64,000 bases of DNA from Paenibacillus farraposensis (GCF_020736845.1 NZ_JAFFQR010000011.1:34159-98158); one strand, 5' to 3'. Positions 16,371 through 26,611 are shown, numbered from the stretch's first letter. The notes: generated from the letters alone by a model not told the origin. Made by a program: numbers and translations.

Positions 16371-16400
16371 ACTTGACGCGGAAAGGAAAGGGCCTGCTTT

Positions 16401-17165
16401 CTAACTCTGACGTTTGGTATTGAAAATGAGAAAATGACTAACATTCAGGTCCTCGCGAAAATGGGGATATTTCTTCAGCATTTCAGCAGACGGCTTAGGT
16501 TCGATCATCCCTTCCAACAGCAAACCCGCCTCAATAACGGTCTGTACATAGCTGCCCAGCGTGCGGTGAAAGTACAAAAACTTTTCCGCCTGATCATAAG
16601 GGATCGCTTGCTCCAATGGGCCTTCATTGAAATATTGATCCACTTTCCAATACAGCTTCTTCCCTGTCTCATCCTTCACCCATCCACTCTGCGGTGTCAG
16701 AAAGCACGGATGGAGAATCGAAAAAATAAAGCGGCCTTCCGGCACCAGCAGCCGCTGCATTTCAGCAATCGCCTGCTCATAATGGGCCAAGTCCTGGATG
16801 ACCATATTCGAAACGATCAGATCAAAGCTCTGATCCTTGAACAGGTCCAGCCTTTCCAGATTGCCATGGTGATATGTAATTCCCAATGCTGGCGGTGTCC
16901 GCTCTCTTGCAAGTCTCAGCATCTCTGTCGAATAATCAACAGCTTCCACCAACGCACCCGCCTTGGCCATCTTGCGGCTCAGATAACCTTCACCACAGCC
17001 GGCATCCAGTACTTTTTTGTCCGCAAGAGTTCCCATACATTGTTGCAATGCAGGGTTAAGCAGCACTTCGCGAGAGCGATCCCCTTCTTCAGTGTACTTG
17101 GAGGTAAAGTTCTCTGCATGCATATCCCAGCGTCGGATGGCCTCTTCGGTATCCCACTTATTCAT
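16401..17165 (-). CDS. class I SAM-dependent methyltransferase
   Basis: 254 residues. ATG 17165 (MNKWDTEEAIRRWD) follows GAAGGAG by six bases; an earlier in-frame ATG exists without a good ribosome binding site. The Rossmann AdoMet motif is VLDAGCGEGYLSRKMA, followed by the acidic loop AVDYSTEML and post-motif segments FDLIVSNMVIQD and LLVPEGRFIFSILHPCF, typical of UbiE/YcgJ-like small-molecule methyltransferases. Substrate cannot be told. It stands alone between the CxxH/CxxC gene and the divergent glucanase. Confidence 0.85.
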   Translation of the reverse strand: MNKWDTEEAIRRWDMHAENFTSKYTEEGDRSREVLLNPALQQCMGTLADKKVLDAGCGEGYLSRKMAKAGALVEAVDYSTEMLRLARERTPPALGITYHHGNLERLDLFKDQSFDLIVSNMVIQDLAHYEQAIAEMQRLLVPEGRFIFSILHPCFLTPQSGWVKDETGKKLYWKVDQYFNEGPLEQAIPYDQAEKFLYFHRTLGSYVQTVIEAGLLLEGMIEPKPSAEMLKKYPHFREDLNVSHFLIFNTKRQS

Positions 17166-17355
17166 ATTCATCTCCTTCATTCTCCTGTCATGGCTAATCC
17201 ACGCTACTCTAATTTCCAACGTAGGGCCATAGATGCTACAGGCATTCCTGTCTTTTTTCAATGATAACGTTCACAATCTTAAAATATCTAATTATAACAT
17301 AATTCTCCCATTAATTATATATGTATCATATAATGTAACAGTATGGTAGAATCAT

Positions 17356-17374
17356 ATTGGAAAGCGCTTCCAAT
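17356..17374. promoter_or_regulatory. cre-like catabolite-control site
   Basis: ATTGGAAAGCGCTTCCAAT, 22 bases ahead of the glucanase ATG. On the minus strand it fits the CcpA cre pattern (WTGNAANCGNWNNCA) with one mismatch. A TATAAT at 17329-17334 is the best -10 but lacks an obvious -35. A site just after the start point would let CcpA repress the glucanase when preferred sugars are present. CcpA itself is not in the window. Confidence 0.62.
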
Positions 17375-17395
17375 AAAAATGTAAAGGAGTTTATT

Positions 17396-19117
17396 ATGTT
17401 AAAACGAAGACCCGTTTCATTATTGTCGTTGACGCTTGCCATTACTCTAGTATTATCTATGTTCGCGTCCGTTGCCGCCGCTGCGGAATCTGACGGACAA
17501 GCACAGCCAGCTGCTGCCACAAGAAATATGCAATCATATGTAGAAGCCATGCAGCCGGGATGGAATTTAGGAAATTCTCTGGATGCTACCGGAGCAGACG
17601 AGACATCCTGGGGCAATCCGCGCATTACCCAGGCGTTGATCCAACAAATTGCCGCCCAAGGGTACAAAAGCATTCGTATTCCCGTCACCTGGGATAAACA
17701 TATTGGAGCAGCGCCCAATTATACCGTTGAGCCCGCTTACATGAACCGTGTGGATGAGGTCGTCCGCTGGGCACTGGATGCCAATCTGTACGTCATGATC
17801 AATGTCCATCATGATTCATGGATGTGGGTAAGCAGTATGGAGCCCAAGCATGATGAAGTGCTGGCTCGCTATAACTCTTTATGGACACAAATTGCCCGGC
17901 ACTTTAAAGATAAGCCGGACAAGCTGATGTTCGAAAGCATTAACGAACCCCGTTTCACCGAGGGCGGAACAACCAATGAAGCAAAAGCGAACCAGATGCT
18001 CCAGGAGCTGAATGTGTCTTTCCACAAAATTGTCCGTGCCTCTGGCGGAAACAATGCCACTCGCCCACTTGTTCTGCCGGGCTTGGATACTTCGCCTGCC
18101 CAAAACAAAATAGGCGAGCTGTACAACACGATGACCAAGCTGAACGATCGCAACCTGATTGCTACCGTTCATTATTATGGATACTGGCCTTTCAGTGTAA
18201 ATATTGCGGGCCATACTACTTTTGATAAAGAGACCAAAAACGATATTATCCAAACCTTTGATAACGTCTATAACACCTTTGTAGCCAAAGGTATTCCGGT
18301 CATTGTCGGTGAATTTGGTCTGCTCGGCTTTGATAAAAATACAGGCGTTATTGAACAAGGGGAAAAGCTGAAGTTTTTTGAGTTCTTAACCTATTATTTG
18401 AAAGAGAAAAAAATAACAGGCATACTCTGGGATAACGGCCAGCATTTCAACCGTACAGCATACAAGTGGTCCGATCCTGAACTCTTTAATGTCATCCGGG
18501 CCGGTTTGAAAGGACGTTCCTCCAACGCTGCCAGTGATCTCATTCACTTGAAGAAAGGCACTGTCATTCAGGATGCCAAGGTCATTTTAAACCTGAATGG
18601 CAACCAACTGAGCTCCCTCAGTGTCAACAGCAAACAACTGAAGAAAGGCACCGACTACACGCTGATCGGTGACACATTAACTTTCAAGGCTAGCTTGCTT
18701 ACCAGCCTGATCACCTCTGGCAAATATGGCGAAAATGCAGTCATCAACGCCAAATTTAACAAGGGGGCAGACTGGAACTTTAAAGTAGTCGTGTATGATA
18801 CACCAAAATTAACCGTTACTGAGGGGACTACGCAAGCCTTTACCATTCCAACGAACTTCAATGGCAGCCAGCTTGCCACAATGGAGGCTGTTTACACCAA
18901 TGGTGGCAATGCCGGTCCGCAAGATTGGACACCTTATAAGGAGTTTGGCCACACCTTTGCCCCTGCCTATAATGCCAATGGAATCAAGCTGTTGCCTGAA
19001 TTTTTCAACAGTGTGAAGGATGGTGAGGTCACGCTGAAGTTCCATTTCTGGAGCGGCGATGTGGTGACTTACAAGATCACCAAAAGCGGAACCCGTGTAA
19101 CGGGAACGGCATCTTAA
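17396..19117 (+). CDS. secreted GH5 endoglucanase with CBM_X2 and CBM46 modules
   Basis: 573 residues from ATG 17396 (AAAGGAG upstream). Residues 1-32 are a signal peptide (KRRPVS, hydrophobic stretch, AAAAES). The GH5 catalytic domain spans about 45-365: GWNLGNSLDATGADETSWGN, SIRIPVTW, the acid/base in SINEPRF (Glu about 184) and the nucleophile in VGEFGLLGF (Glu about 306). Then come an X2 immunoglobulin-like module (about 378-465, DLIHLKKGTVIQDAKVILNL) and a C-terminal CBM46 module (about 470-573). GH5-X2-CBM46 enzymes of subfamily 4 cut cellulose, beta-glucan or xyloglucan, the CBM46 forming part of the substrate cleft. Likely exported for plant-polysaccharide use and controlled by the cre-like site. 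Polysaccharide specificity is not determinable here. Confidence 0.92.
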   Translation: MLKRRPVSLLSLTLAITLVLSMFASVAAAAESDGQAQPAAATRNMQSYVEAMQPGWNLGNSLDATGADETSWGNPRITQALIQQIAAQGYKSIRIPVTWDKHIGAAPNYTVEPAYMNRVDEVVRWALDANLYVMINVHHDSWMWVSSMEPKHDEVLARYNSLWTQIARHFKDKPDKLMFESINEPRFTEGGTTNEAKANQMLQELNVSFHKIVRASGGNNATRPLVLPGLDTSPAQNKIGELYNTMTKLNDRNLIATVHYYGYWPFSVNIAGHTTFDKETKNDIIQTFDNVYNTFVAKGIPVIVGEFGLLGFDKNTGVIEQGEKLKFFEFLTYYLKEKKITGILWDNGQHFNRTAYKWSDPELFNVIRAGLKGRSSNAASDLIHLKKGTVIQDAKVILNLNGNQLSSLSVNSKQLKKGTDYTLIGDTLTFKASLLTSLITSGKYGENAVINAKFNKGADWNFKVVVYDTPKLTVTEGTTQAFTIPTNFNGSQLATMEAVYTNGGNAGPQDWTPYKEFGHTFAPAYNANGIKLLPEFFNSVKDGEVTLKFHFWSGDVVTYKITKSGTRVTGTAS

Positions 19118-19140
19118 CCTAAACACAGCCCACAAACCAA

Positions 19141-19180
19141 AAAGGCGTTCCCGGACAATAAGCCGGTGAACGCCTTTTTT
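19141..19180. terminator. bidirectional terminator between glucanase and htrA
   Basis: AAAGGCGTTC (19141-19150) pairs with GAACGCCTTT (19168-19177), with an inner CCGG/CCGG pair. T run on the plus side, A run on the other side (T on the minus strand). Confidence 0.85.
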
Positions 19181-19204
19181 ATAAATTCAACCCCTGGTTA
19201 AACC

Positions 19205-20440
19205 TCAGTTTTCCGGCTTATCCGTTAATTTCAACGTCACCGTTTTTTCCTTGCCTGCCCGGTAAAAGATAACCTTCAGCTCATCGCCGATCTTCTTGCT
19301 GTCATACAAGTAGCGGCGCAGATCAAGCGTGGAGTTGACCGGTTCACCATCAAAGGCGGTGATGACATCGTTCAGCTTCAAGCCGGCCTCTTTTGCAGGA
19401 CCGTGGGCTTCCAGTACAACGGCCCCGTCCTTCACGCTATCAGGCAGTTTAAGCTCCTTGCGCTGTGTTTCATCCAGCGGTGCATACTCATTGTTGAGGT
19501 CAACTGTGTAGACCCCCAGATAAGGGCGGGCGATCTTGCCGTCCTCCACCAGCTCATCCACTGTCTTCATCACTTCATTGGCCGGAATGGCGAACCCGAG
19601 TCCTTCAACACCGGTATCAGCGATCTTCATCGTATTGATACCAATCACACGGCCGTCCAGATCGACCAGCGCGCCGCCGCTATTGCCTTCATTAATCGCC
19701 GCATCGGTCTGGATGACATGCTGTTCCCAGTCATAAACCCCATCCTGATTAATGGAGATAGGAATGATCCGATTCGTATAGCTCACAATACCAGAGGTAA
19801 GCGTGTCACCCAAACCGAGCGGATTGCCAATGGCAATCACAGTCTCGCCCAGACGAAGCTTGCTGGAATCTCCGATATCGGCTACCGTGCTGATGCCTGC
19901 ATCGTCAACTGCCAGCACGGCAATGTCGCTGATGCGATCCTTTCCAACCAGCTTTGCTTCTTTGCGGACACCATCCACCATGACAATATCCAGATCATCC
20001 GAGCCTTCGATGACATGGTTGTTGGTCATAATGAAGGCTTTGCCGGAACTCACGCGGAAAATAACACCCGATCCAAGCGCCGATGGCTCTGTGCTGGTGC
20101 CGTTTCCCCCTTTCAGGTTTACGATGCTGACGACGGCCGGACGCACCTTGGCTGCCGCCTGCACAATCCGGTCATACGGATCACCTGCTGCTTGCCGCAA
20201 AGAATAATGACTGGCTCCGGTTACCGCTGTAGTGGAAGGCAGACCGGTAATAAAGCTGAACAGCAGCACAGCAACCACTGCGCTGACCACGCCACTAATG
20301 GCAGCAGCTTGCATTGGACTTACTCTGCGATTTTTGTGCGGCCAACGCCCTCGTCCTCCACGGCGTGCCTTGAATACCGTTCTTTTGGCCGCACGTGTAG
20401 ATACCTTCGTTGAATAAAAATCATCTTCAAACAAGCCCAT
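19205..20440 (-). CDS. htrA: membrane-anchored HtrA-type serine protease
   Basis: 411 residues from ATG 20440 (AGGGGAGAGGA upstream; an earlier in-frame ATG is less likely). A basic cytoplasmic tail precedes one membrane span at about residues 44-66 (AAAISGVVSAVVAVLLFSF). The trypsin-like domain has the catalytic His in MTNNHVIEG, Asp in RISDIAVLAV and Ser in NEGNSGGALV. A C-terminal PDZ domain (AHGPAKEAGLKLNDVITAFD) binds the ends of unfolded proteins. It degrades misfolded proteins at the outer face of the membrane. In Bacillales this copy (htrC/yyxA) lies next to the walRKHIJ operon, as here. CssRS control is known for other copies; not shown by this sequence. Confidence 0.93.
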   Translation of the reverse strand: MGLFEDDFYSTKVSTRAAKRTVFKARRGGRGRWPHKNRRVSPMQAAAISGVVSAVVAVLLFSFITGLPSTTAVTGASHYSLRQAAGDPYDRIVQAAAKVRPAVVSIVNLKGGNGTSTEPSALGSGVIFRVSSGKAFIMTNNHVIEGSDDLDIVMVDGVRKEAKLVGKDRISDIAVLAVDDAGISTVADIGDSSKLRLGETVIAIGNPLGLGDTLTSGIVSYTNRIIPISINQDGVYDWEQHVIQTDAAINEGNSGGALVDLDGRVIGINTMKIADTGVEGLGFAIPANEVMKTVDELVEDGKIARPYLGVYTVDLNNEYAPLDETQRKELKLPDSVKDGAVVLEAHGPAKEAGLKLNDVITAFDGEPVNSTLDLRRYLYDSKKIGDELKVIFYRAGKEKTVTLKLTDKPEN

Positions 20441-20939
20441 GCTAATCCTCTCCCCTTCGTTGTCATGCATCGACACTTACTAAAAAATTAGGGCTATTCG
20501 GGCTTGCGCCAACCTATGCTACAGAGAACCTGCCCTGTTGAACATCCAAATGGATGGAATATCGCCCATCATCGGAATCCGGCAACCATCTTTCCAGCCT
20601 GCTTATTGATTACCATAAATAGCGTCCATCTAAGCAACCGGATCTCATAAATTAGCATACACGCCGAATCTGACTCCGAATAGAGGAAAAAAGAGGAATG
20701 ATTTCCAAACCAATGGACTACAATAGTAACAAGTCTTCTATTCTATTAGAAAATGATCGTCTCATAGAGACGTTCTGGCCTGTTCCCGTCCGCTTAAAGC
20801 AGCCTATACTTTTAAAGAACCTTCTTTCAGAAAGCTTTCTGTTATCAGCTTTATTGTATCACAGCGCCCAGCAAAACCACAGGCAGAACCAAGCTTATGG
20901 CACGCCTTTTTTAAAATATTTTTACAGGAGGAATATAGG
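20441..20939. other. intergenic region between htrA and a small gene
   Basis: The 499 bases include the htrA upstream region and the leader of the plus-strand gene at 20940. A short inverted repeat (CGTCTC/GAGACG, 20758-20772) is the only structure I see. No further ORF with a ribosome binding site. Confidence 0.6.
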
Positions 20940-21146
20940 ATGAATTCACATCGTTCAGCTATGGATGAAGTTCGCATGGCTGCCAAGCTTGCGGATTTAA
21001 AAGACGAGCATTACCGCAACACATTGGCGCTAAGTACATTGATTGAACTGCTGGTGGACAAAGGCGTCGTGACACGTGAAGAGGTAGAACGCAAAGCCGC
21101 CGAACTGGACAGCTTTATGGCTCACTTACCTTATCCCAAGGTGTAG
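20940..21146 (+). CDS. small conserved-looking hypothetical protein
   Basis: 68 residues from ATG 20940, behind AGGAGG at ideal spacing. The sequence is helical and charged: MDEVRMAAKLADLKDEHYRN, then TLALSTLIELLVDKGVVTRE. The VVTREEVERKAAELD segment recalls helix-turn segments of nitrile-hydratase accessory and similar proteins, too short to assign. Its last 32 bases overlap the 3' end of walJ on the other strand, so it converges on the wal operon. Strong initiation signal and good codon use support a real gene; function unknown. Confidence 0.7.
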   Translation: MNSHRSAMDEVRMAAKLADLKDEHYRNTLALSTLIELLVDKGVVTREEVERKAAELDSFMAHLPYPKV

Positions 21147-21924
21147 GACGATCATAGTACGTATCGCACAAGCGGAACTCATTGTCCTTGTAAAAGCAGC
21201 CGCGGTCCTCCATCGCCCCGCGCACCGTCATCTTCGCGAGGTCCATCATATTATGGTCACGGCTCAAATGTGCCAAATATGTCCGCTTTGTTCGTCCTGT
21301 CGACAGCAGCTCACTAAGGATCGCACCCGCCATCTCATTGGACAAGTGGCCGATATCACTGAGAATACGGCGCTTGATGTTCCATGGATAACGCCCCATA
21401 CGCAGCATCTCCACATCATGATTAGCCTCCAGCACCAATACGTCCGCGTCTGATATCGCCTGTTTCACCTTGTCACTGACATAGCCGAGATCGGTCGCTA
21501 CACTGAGCTTCTCCGCCCCATCGTAAAAGCTATAGCCTACGGGCTCTGCCGCATCATGGGATATGCCAAAAGACTCCACGCGCAGTGAATCAAATTCCCG
21601 CGTGGCACCTGTCTCCAATATTCTGCGATTGTCGTCCGCAATTTGTCCGACAGCATTGCTGATGGCAAACCACGTCTTCTCATTGGCATACACAGGTAAA
21701 TTATATTTGCGCGCCATGGCGCCTAGTCCTTTAATATGATCTGAATGCTCATGCGTGACCAAAATACCATTCAGATCCTCTCCGCTCAGATCGCGTTCTT
21801 TCAGCAATTCATCAATACGCTTCGCACTCAGACCTGCGTCGATGAGCAATGTCGTGTCTTCGTTCCGCACAACGGTAGCGTTGCCGGTCGAACCGCTCGA
21901 CAGCACGGTAAATGAAATCCCCAT
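21115..21924 (-). CDS. walJ: metallo-beta-lactamase-fold protein WalJ
   Basis: 269 residues. The metal-binding signature THEHSDH (HxHxDH) follows a GSSGNATVV-like N-terminus (LSSGSTGNATVVRNE) and a LLIDAGLSAKRI segment. Downstream ligands lie in SFGISHDAAEPVGYSF, LEANHD and YLAHLSRDHN. WalJ (YycJ/VicX) is the conserved phosphodiesterase-like member of the WalRK operon and is implicated in coordinating cell wall and DNA replication, though its substrate is not settled. It is the last gene of the operon, six bases after walI. Confidence 0.93.
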   Translation of the reverse strand: MGISFTVLSSGSTGNATVVRNEDTTLLIDAGLSAKRIDELLKERDLSGEDLNGILVTHEHSDHIKGLGAMARKYNLPVYANEKTWFAISNAVGQIADDNRRILETGATREFDSLRVESFGISHDAAEPVGYSFYDGAEKLSVATDLGYVSDKVKQAISDADVLVLEANHDVEMLRMGRYPWNIKRRILSDIGHLSNEMAGAILSELLSTGRTKRTYLAHLSRDHNMMDLAKMTVRGAMEDRGCFYKDNEFRLCDTYYDRPTPWDKVSEP

Positions 21925-21930
21925 ATCTGT

Positions 21931-22695
21931 TCAAGACCCTTCTGTATGTTCTGTCTTTGGACTGATGACATCTCCGTTCATCTGCACATAATACACGCCT
22001 TTTCCGTTATCCAGCATAAACCGCCACACGGGGGCGGCCACCTGGCTATCCGAGTTAAAGGTCTGTCCGTAATAACCGAGCCGGATATCTTTCACAATCG
22101 AATCACGCGGCAAATAGCCGTCGATCAAGCGTGCCAGCGCCTTGGACGCAGGCAGCATTTTCTTCGCCTCGTCCGAGGGCTGAAGTACCACCTGAATTTT
22201 GCGATACCCCGTAATCTTCTGATTGCTGTAATAGAGAGCCAGCTTCACATTAAACAGCGGCCATTTGTCCTGTACCAGCGGATGCAGCACAAAGGCATCA
22301 GCCTGCTCGGCTGGCGGCTCCTCCTGAACATCCAGCGGATCATACTGGTAGTTGTCGATATCCTTGATTTGCGGCTGCAATGCCTCAACCAGCGCATCAT
22401 GGGTGAATACAAGCTTGCTGTCTACCGGCTTCACCAGCTGCACACGATCATCCTTTTCCCCGCTATGCACATACGTGTAAGAAAGCTTGGGCAGCTGCGG
22501 GGTATCCCCGGGAATCGGAGCCAGCACCTGAATGCTCTTTTCTTCCATTAAACGCTGCGTATTTTCATCCAATGAAGTAAAATCCAGATTCGGCCCTACC
22601 GTTTCCTGTGCATCATGCCACAATTGGTAACCCAGCACTGCATTAAGCAGCAAAAATGTACAGATCAGTACGTTTTTGGCGCGGCTCCAATCCAT
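21931..22695 (-). CDS. walI: WalRK regulatory protein WalI
   Basis: 254 residues with an N-terminal membrane anchor (KNVLICTFLLLNAVLGYQLW, residues 6-25) and an extracellular YycI-type domain ending DNGKGVYYVQMNGDVISP. With WalH it forms a membrane complex that restrains the kinase WalK in Bacillus. It lies between walH and walJ on the same strand; the 39-base gap to walH carries no terminator, so co-transcription is expected. Confidence 0.9.
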   Translation of the reverse strand: MDWSRAKNVLICTFLLLNAVLGYQLWHDAQETVGPNLDFTSLDENTQRLMEEKSIQVLAPIPGDTPQLPKLSYTYVHSGEKDDRVQLVKPVDSKLVFTHDALVEALQPQIKDIDNYQYDPLDVQEEPPAEQADAFVLHPLVQDKWPLFNVKLALYYSNQKITGYRKIQVVLQPSDEAKKMLPASKALARLIDGYLPRDSIVKDIRLGYYGQTFNSDSQVAAPVWRFMLDNGKGVYYVQMNGDVISPKTEHTEGS

Positions 22696-22734
22696 TCCCG
22701 CTCCCCCTTCCTGTCAACTCTTTGTCTCCTGAGA

Positions 22735-24054
22735 TCACTTCGTTTGTGGTGTACCGGATGCTGCCGTTACCGGAACAGCATGTATTTCTGTGGTAGAACC
22801 GTCACCGAACGTAACGCGCCACTCGGGAACAAGCTTCAACCCGTCGTTGGTCAGCTCCGGCTTATATACTGGAGTTACATCCCTGATGGTCTTCCCTTGG
22901 CCGACCGCCTCTAATTGCTTCTTCAAAGTATTGCCACCCGGAAGCATAACCTTTTTCGAGGACCGCTCTCCACCCTTGAGATACAACAGTGAGCGATCAT
23001 AGACAGAGACGGTTTCCTGCTGGATTTGCAGCGAAATCGTGCCAAAACGGAATGATGGTGTATCGAGTACCGGATATGCTCCGTAATACTGCTGGAACAG
23101 TACATTCGTTCGATTTTCATCACTGCTTCTCATGTTCATCTGATAAGAAGCATCCCAACCGCCGTGCTGATTCACAAAATCAACAGCAGCCAGCACATCT
23201 CTAACCGGATTGCTTCCGCTCGCGCCCGGGGCGCTGGGATCGGTATAGCTCATCCACCGCTGCTCTTGCTTGATTTGCAGGCTGCGCTTGCTGTCGGTAT
23301 AAATTTGAGAGCCGTCCTTCTCCTGAATATTGCGCGTAATGCCTGGATCAAAAAACAAATTGCGCTGCATTTGCTCTGCAGTAAACAACCCGGCATACAC
23401 GAGGGGCTGCACCGTTTCCAGATCATCTACAGGAATATAGTACTGATCGTTCACCAGCTCGTACAACGGCGCATTTTTGCCAAAGTTCATATGCTGCCTT
23501 ATATCTTCCACCGTCATATCGAACTGATTCGCTTCATACACGACATCGCCTCTGGTACTGAAGAAGAGCGCATGCGGCTTCGCATTTTTTTCATCAATGT
23601 AGATCCAGATCCGGTTAATCGTCTCTCCCTGAAACACCGAATCCGGTGTAAGACGCATGACCCGCTCCAGCAATGAAACGGGAACGCCGCCTGAGAAGGA
23701 TAATTCGATCCCCTCATTATCATTGCGAATCTTCGCCCAGTCCGCTGACTGGATGCTCCGACGTCGAAAATTGTTAAAGCTCCGGCTCTCCAGCCGTGTA
23801 TAAATCAGATCGTAAAAAGCCACACCCGGATAAAAAACGGTATGTTTTTTGCCCCCTTGGTGAATGAGCATTTTGTCGGGAAATACGAGATTTTCAATTT
23901 TTTTCTCCTGTCCCATGCTTTCGGTTTTTACATAGTTCGTTTCTGAAGTGAGTACAGAATCACTGCCCGGAAGGCGGTAGATCAAAAAATAGGTCTGTAC
24001 CAGACTGGAAGCCACCAGCAAACTAAGCGTCCACGACTTCAAACGTTCCTTCAC
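22735..24054 (-). CDS. walH: WalRK regulatory protein WalH
   Basis: 439 residues. One N-terminal membrane segment (residues about 7-27, LSLLVASSLVQTYFLIYRLP) is followed by the YycH extracellular region (ENLVFPDKMLIHQGGKKHTV, FYPGVAFYDLIY). It partners with WalI to modulate WalK activity by membrane contacts. The start overlaps the walK stop by four bases (ATGA), so translation is coupled. Length fits the Bacillales family. Confidence 0.9.
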   Translation of the reverse strand: MKERLKSWTLSLLVASSLVQTYFLIYRLPGSDSVLTSETNYVKTESMGQEKKIENLVFPDKMLIHQGGKKHTVFYPGVAFYDLIYTRLESRSFNNFRRRSIQSADWAKIRNDNEGIELSFSGGVPVSLLERVMRLTPDSVFQGETINRIWIYIDEKNAKPHALFFSTRGDVVYEANQFDMTVEDIRQHMNFGKNAPLYELVNDQYYIPVDDLETVQPLVYAGLFTAEQMQRNLFFDPGITRNIQEKDGSQIYTDSKRSLQIKQEQRWMSYTDPSAPGASGSNPVRDVLAAVDFVNQHGGWDASYQMNMRSSDENRTNVLFQQYYGAYPVLDTPSFRFGTISLQIQQETVSVYDRSLLYLKGGERSSKKVMLPGGNTLKKQLEAVGQGKTIRDVTPVYKPELTNDGLKLVPEWRVTFGDGSTTEIHAVPVTAASGTPQTK

Positions 24055-25880
24055 GGTGCTTCCCTCCCTTCGCCTGACATCGGCAGCGTAAAGGTCGTGC
24101 AGGTTCCTTGACCGTATTCCGATTCCAGAAAAATCTGGCCCCCATGCGCCTTTACAATTTCCCGGGCAATCGACAGTCCTAGCCCCGTGCCGCCCATATT
24201 ACGCGATCTTGCCTTGTCTACACGATAAAACCGCTCAAAAATCCGGTCGAGGTCTTTTTTCGGAATACCAATTCCGGTATCCTGTACCGAAATGGACAGC
24301 AGCCCCTCGCTGTTGCGGCGGGCTTCAATGCGAATGCTTCCGCCCTCCGGCGTATATTTCAACGCATTGGACATCAGGTTGTCCAGCACCTGATCGATCT
24401 GATCCCGGTCGATCACGACCTTGCCGATCCCTTGCTCTACGAACATTCCTGAGCGTATGTGCTTTTGCTTCATTTGAAAAGAAAACCGATCCGCGACTTC
24501 GTCCAGCATCTCCATTACATCCGCAGGCTGCATTCGCAGTGGTGCTTCATTGGAATCAAGCCGCGACAGATGCAGCAAATCCGTGACCAGCCGAATCATA
24601 CGCTCCGTCTCGTTGCGAATGACACCCACAAAGCGCTCCGCCAGCTGCGGCTCACTCATCGCGCCGTCATCCAGCGCTTCGGCATAGCTGCGAATCGTCG
24701 TCAATGGAGTACGCAGCTCATGTGATACATTCGCTACGAACTCCCGTCGAGTCGTCTCCATCTCCTCCTGCTCCGTCACATCCTGGAGCACGGCAATCGT
24801 TCCCGTATTGCCAAATTCCCGCCGATGAATCGGCGTAAACGTCACGCGGATCACGATAGGCTCATCCTGGCCTGCTGGCTCAAGCTGCAGCAGTGTGGAG
24901 GCCGAAGGGCCGTTGTACAAGGCCTCGGTTTCCTCGGGGTCAATCCCCAGCAGGACCGCGATATGCCTGCCGGTCATTTCGTTTTCGTTCACGCCCAGCA
25001 TAGCACTGGCCCGGCGGTTCACGAGAATGACCCGGCCATGATCATCTGTAGCGACCACACCGTCGCTCATATTGGTCAAGATGGAGGAGAGCTTCTCCTT
25101 CTCCTCTTCATTTTGGGACAGCGCCTCGCGCAAGCGGCCTGTCATATAGTTAAAGGCCACGCTGAGCCTGCCAATCTCATCCTCGCCAAACACCGGCATC
25201 TGCTGGTCAAATTTTCCCTCTGCGACCTCTGTCGCATGGCGTGTCATCACCTTGATCGGGTGCGTAATAGTATGCGCCAGCACCACGCCCAGCACAGCCG
25301 TCAACGCCAGCGCAATCAGCATGCCGGAGAGAAACACATTGTTAATACGTTGCATCGTATCGTACAGCTCGGTCATCGAAGCGGCGATGTACACCGCTCC
25401 GACAATTTTGCCCTGGCTGATGACAGGCTTGGCGACGACCTTTTTGCGGACGTTATCCTCGTCCACCATGTACTCTTCGTTATCACGAATCCCTTGGAGT
25501 GCGCGGCTGACGACGGTCTGCGTATTTTTACGTCCGACATAATCAGCGTGCGAGCCTTGGGAGGTGATCAGCACCTTGCCGCTGGCATCCAGCACCTGAA
25601 TTTCCGCGCCGCTGAAATCGAACAGATTGTTCACCCGCGCGCGCAGACTTTCCACGCTGTCTTCCTCCATTTTACCGTCACTGCCGCTCAGATCCTGCTC
25701 GGCCAGCACCGACAACATTTCCGCCCGTGCCTGCAAATCCTGGGTGAAGTTGCTCGTCAGCGAATTTTTCATGGAGCTGACAAAATAAACCCCGATCAGC
25801 TGCATCGCTACCAAAATGAGCAGCACATAAATAATAATCAGCTTGGCATGAATCGTACGAAAGAAAGACAGCCATTTCAT
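24051..25880 (-). CDS. walK: essential cell-wall sensor histidine kinase WalK
   Basis: 609 residues. Two membrane segments (about 13-33 and 185-208) flank an extracellular sCACHE/PAS-like domain; then HAMP ([20 protein letters not shown]), a cytoplasmic PAS domain ([20 protein letters not shown]), the HisKA phosphoacceptor in [13 protein letters not shown], and an HATPase_c domain with N box [15 protein letters not shown] and G boxes [10 protein letters not shown] and [10 protein letters not shown]. Complete by these landmarks. It phosphorylates WalR and adjusts autolysin expression to the state of peptidoglycan cross-linking. Overlaps walR and walH by four bases each. Confidence 0.95.
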   Translation of the reverse strand: MKWLSFFRTIHAKLIIIYVLLILVAMQLIGVYFVSSMKNSLTSNFTQDLQARAEMLSVLAEQDLSGSDGKMEEDSVESLRARVNNLFDFSGAEIQVLDASGKVLITSQGSHADYVGRKNTQTVVSRALQGIRDNEEYMVDEDNVRKKVVAKPVISQGKIVGAVYIAASMTELYDTMQRINNVFLSGMLIALALTAVLGVVLAHTITHPIKVMTRHATEVAEGKFDQQMPVFGEDEIGRLSVAFNYMTGRLREALSQNEEEKEKLSSILTNMSDGVVATDDHGRVILVNRRASAMLGVNENEMTGRHIAVLLGIDPEETEALYNGPSASTLLQLEPAGQDEPIVIRVTFTPIHRREFGNTGTIAVLQDVTEQEEMETTRREFVANVSHELRTPLTTIRSYAEALDDGAMSEPQLAERFVGVIRNETERMIRLVTDLLHLSRLDSNEAPLRMQPADVMEMLDEVADRFSFQMKQKHIRSGMFVEQGIGKVVIDRDQIDQVLDNLMSNALKYTPEGGSIRIEARRNSEGLLSISVQDTGIGIPKKDLDRIFERFYRVDKARSRNMGGTGLGLSIAREIVKAHGGQIFLESEYGQGTCTTFTLPMSGEGREAP

Positions 25881-26611
25881 GCCCGCAGGCCGCCTTTGCC
25901 CCCGCTAACAATATATCCGAGTCCACGGCGTGTCAGAATCGTCTCCGGCTTGCTCGGATTTTCCTCGATCTTCTCGCGCAGCCGCCGAATCGTCACATCG
26001 ACTGTCCGCACATCCCCGTAGTATTCGAATCCCCACACCGCCTGAAGCAAATGCTCACGGGTCATGACTTTGCCGGCATTCTTCGCCATATAGTGCAGAA
26101 GCTCATACTCCCGGTGCGTCAGATCAAGCGGCGTCCCGTTTTTGTAAGCTGTATACATATCCGTATCAAAAAAGAGGTCACCCACACGCAGCCCTTGCTT
26201 GTCCTCCTGCGGACGGATTTCCGGCGTGCTTGTTCCGCCGCCGCGCTGCTGTCTCCGCATCTGTGCCTTGACGCGTGCCAGCAATTCCCGTGTACTGAAT
26301 GGCTTTGTCACATAATCATCCGCACCCAGTTCCAGCCCCAGCACCTTATCAATTTCGCCATCCTTGGCCGTCAGCATGATAATCGGTGTCTGGAGCTGAT
26401 GCCCGCGCACCTCGCGACATACGTCCATACCATCCATGCCCGGCAGCATCAAGTCCAGCAAAATCAGGTCAGGCTGCTGTTTCACCGCAATATCCACCGC
26501 GCTGATTCCATCGAACGCGCAAATGACATGATAGCCCTCTTTTTCCAAATTAAACTTCAAAATATCAGCGATCGGCTGTTCATCGTCCACGACCAGAATC
26601 GTTCCCTGCAT
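25877..26611 (-). CDS. walR: essential response regulator WalR
   Basis: 244 residues from ATG 26611, which follows AAGAGGTGA; a few upstream in-frame codons are unlikely to be used. The receiver domain has the acidic pair in LVVDDEQPI, phospho-acceptor Asp in [15 protein letters not shown] and Lys in VTKPFS. An OmpR/PhoB-type winged helix follows ([40 protein letters not shown]). WalR controls murein hydrolases and fatty-acid genes in Bacillales. First gene of walRKHIJ; no clear WalR box (TGTWAH-N5-TGTWAH) was seen in the windows I checked, including in front of the peptidase at 26848. Confidence 0.95.
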   Translation of the reverse strand: MQGTILVVDDEQPIADILKFNLEKEGYHVICAFDGISAVDIAVKQQPDLILLDLMLPGMDGMDVCREVRGHQLQTPIIMLTAKDGEIDKVLGLELGADDYVTKPFSTRELLARVKAQMRRQQRGGGTSTPEIRPQEDKQGLRVGDLFFDTDMYTAYKNGTPLDLTHREYELLHYMAKNAGKVMTREHLLQAVWGFEYYGDVRTVDVTIRRLREKIEENPSKPETILTRRGLGYIVSGGKGGLRA

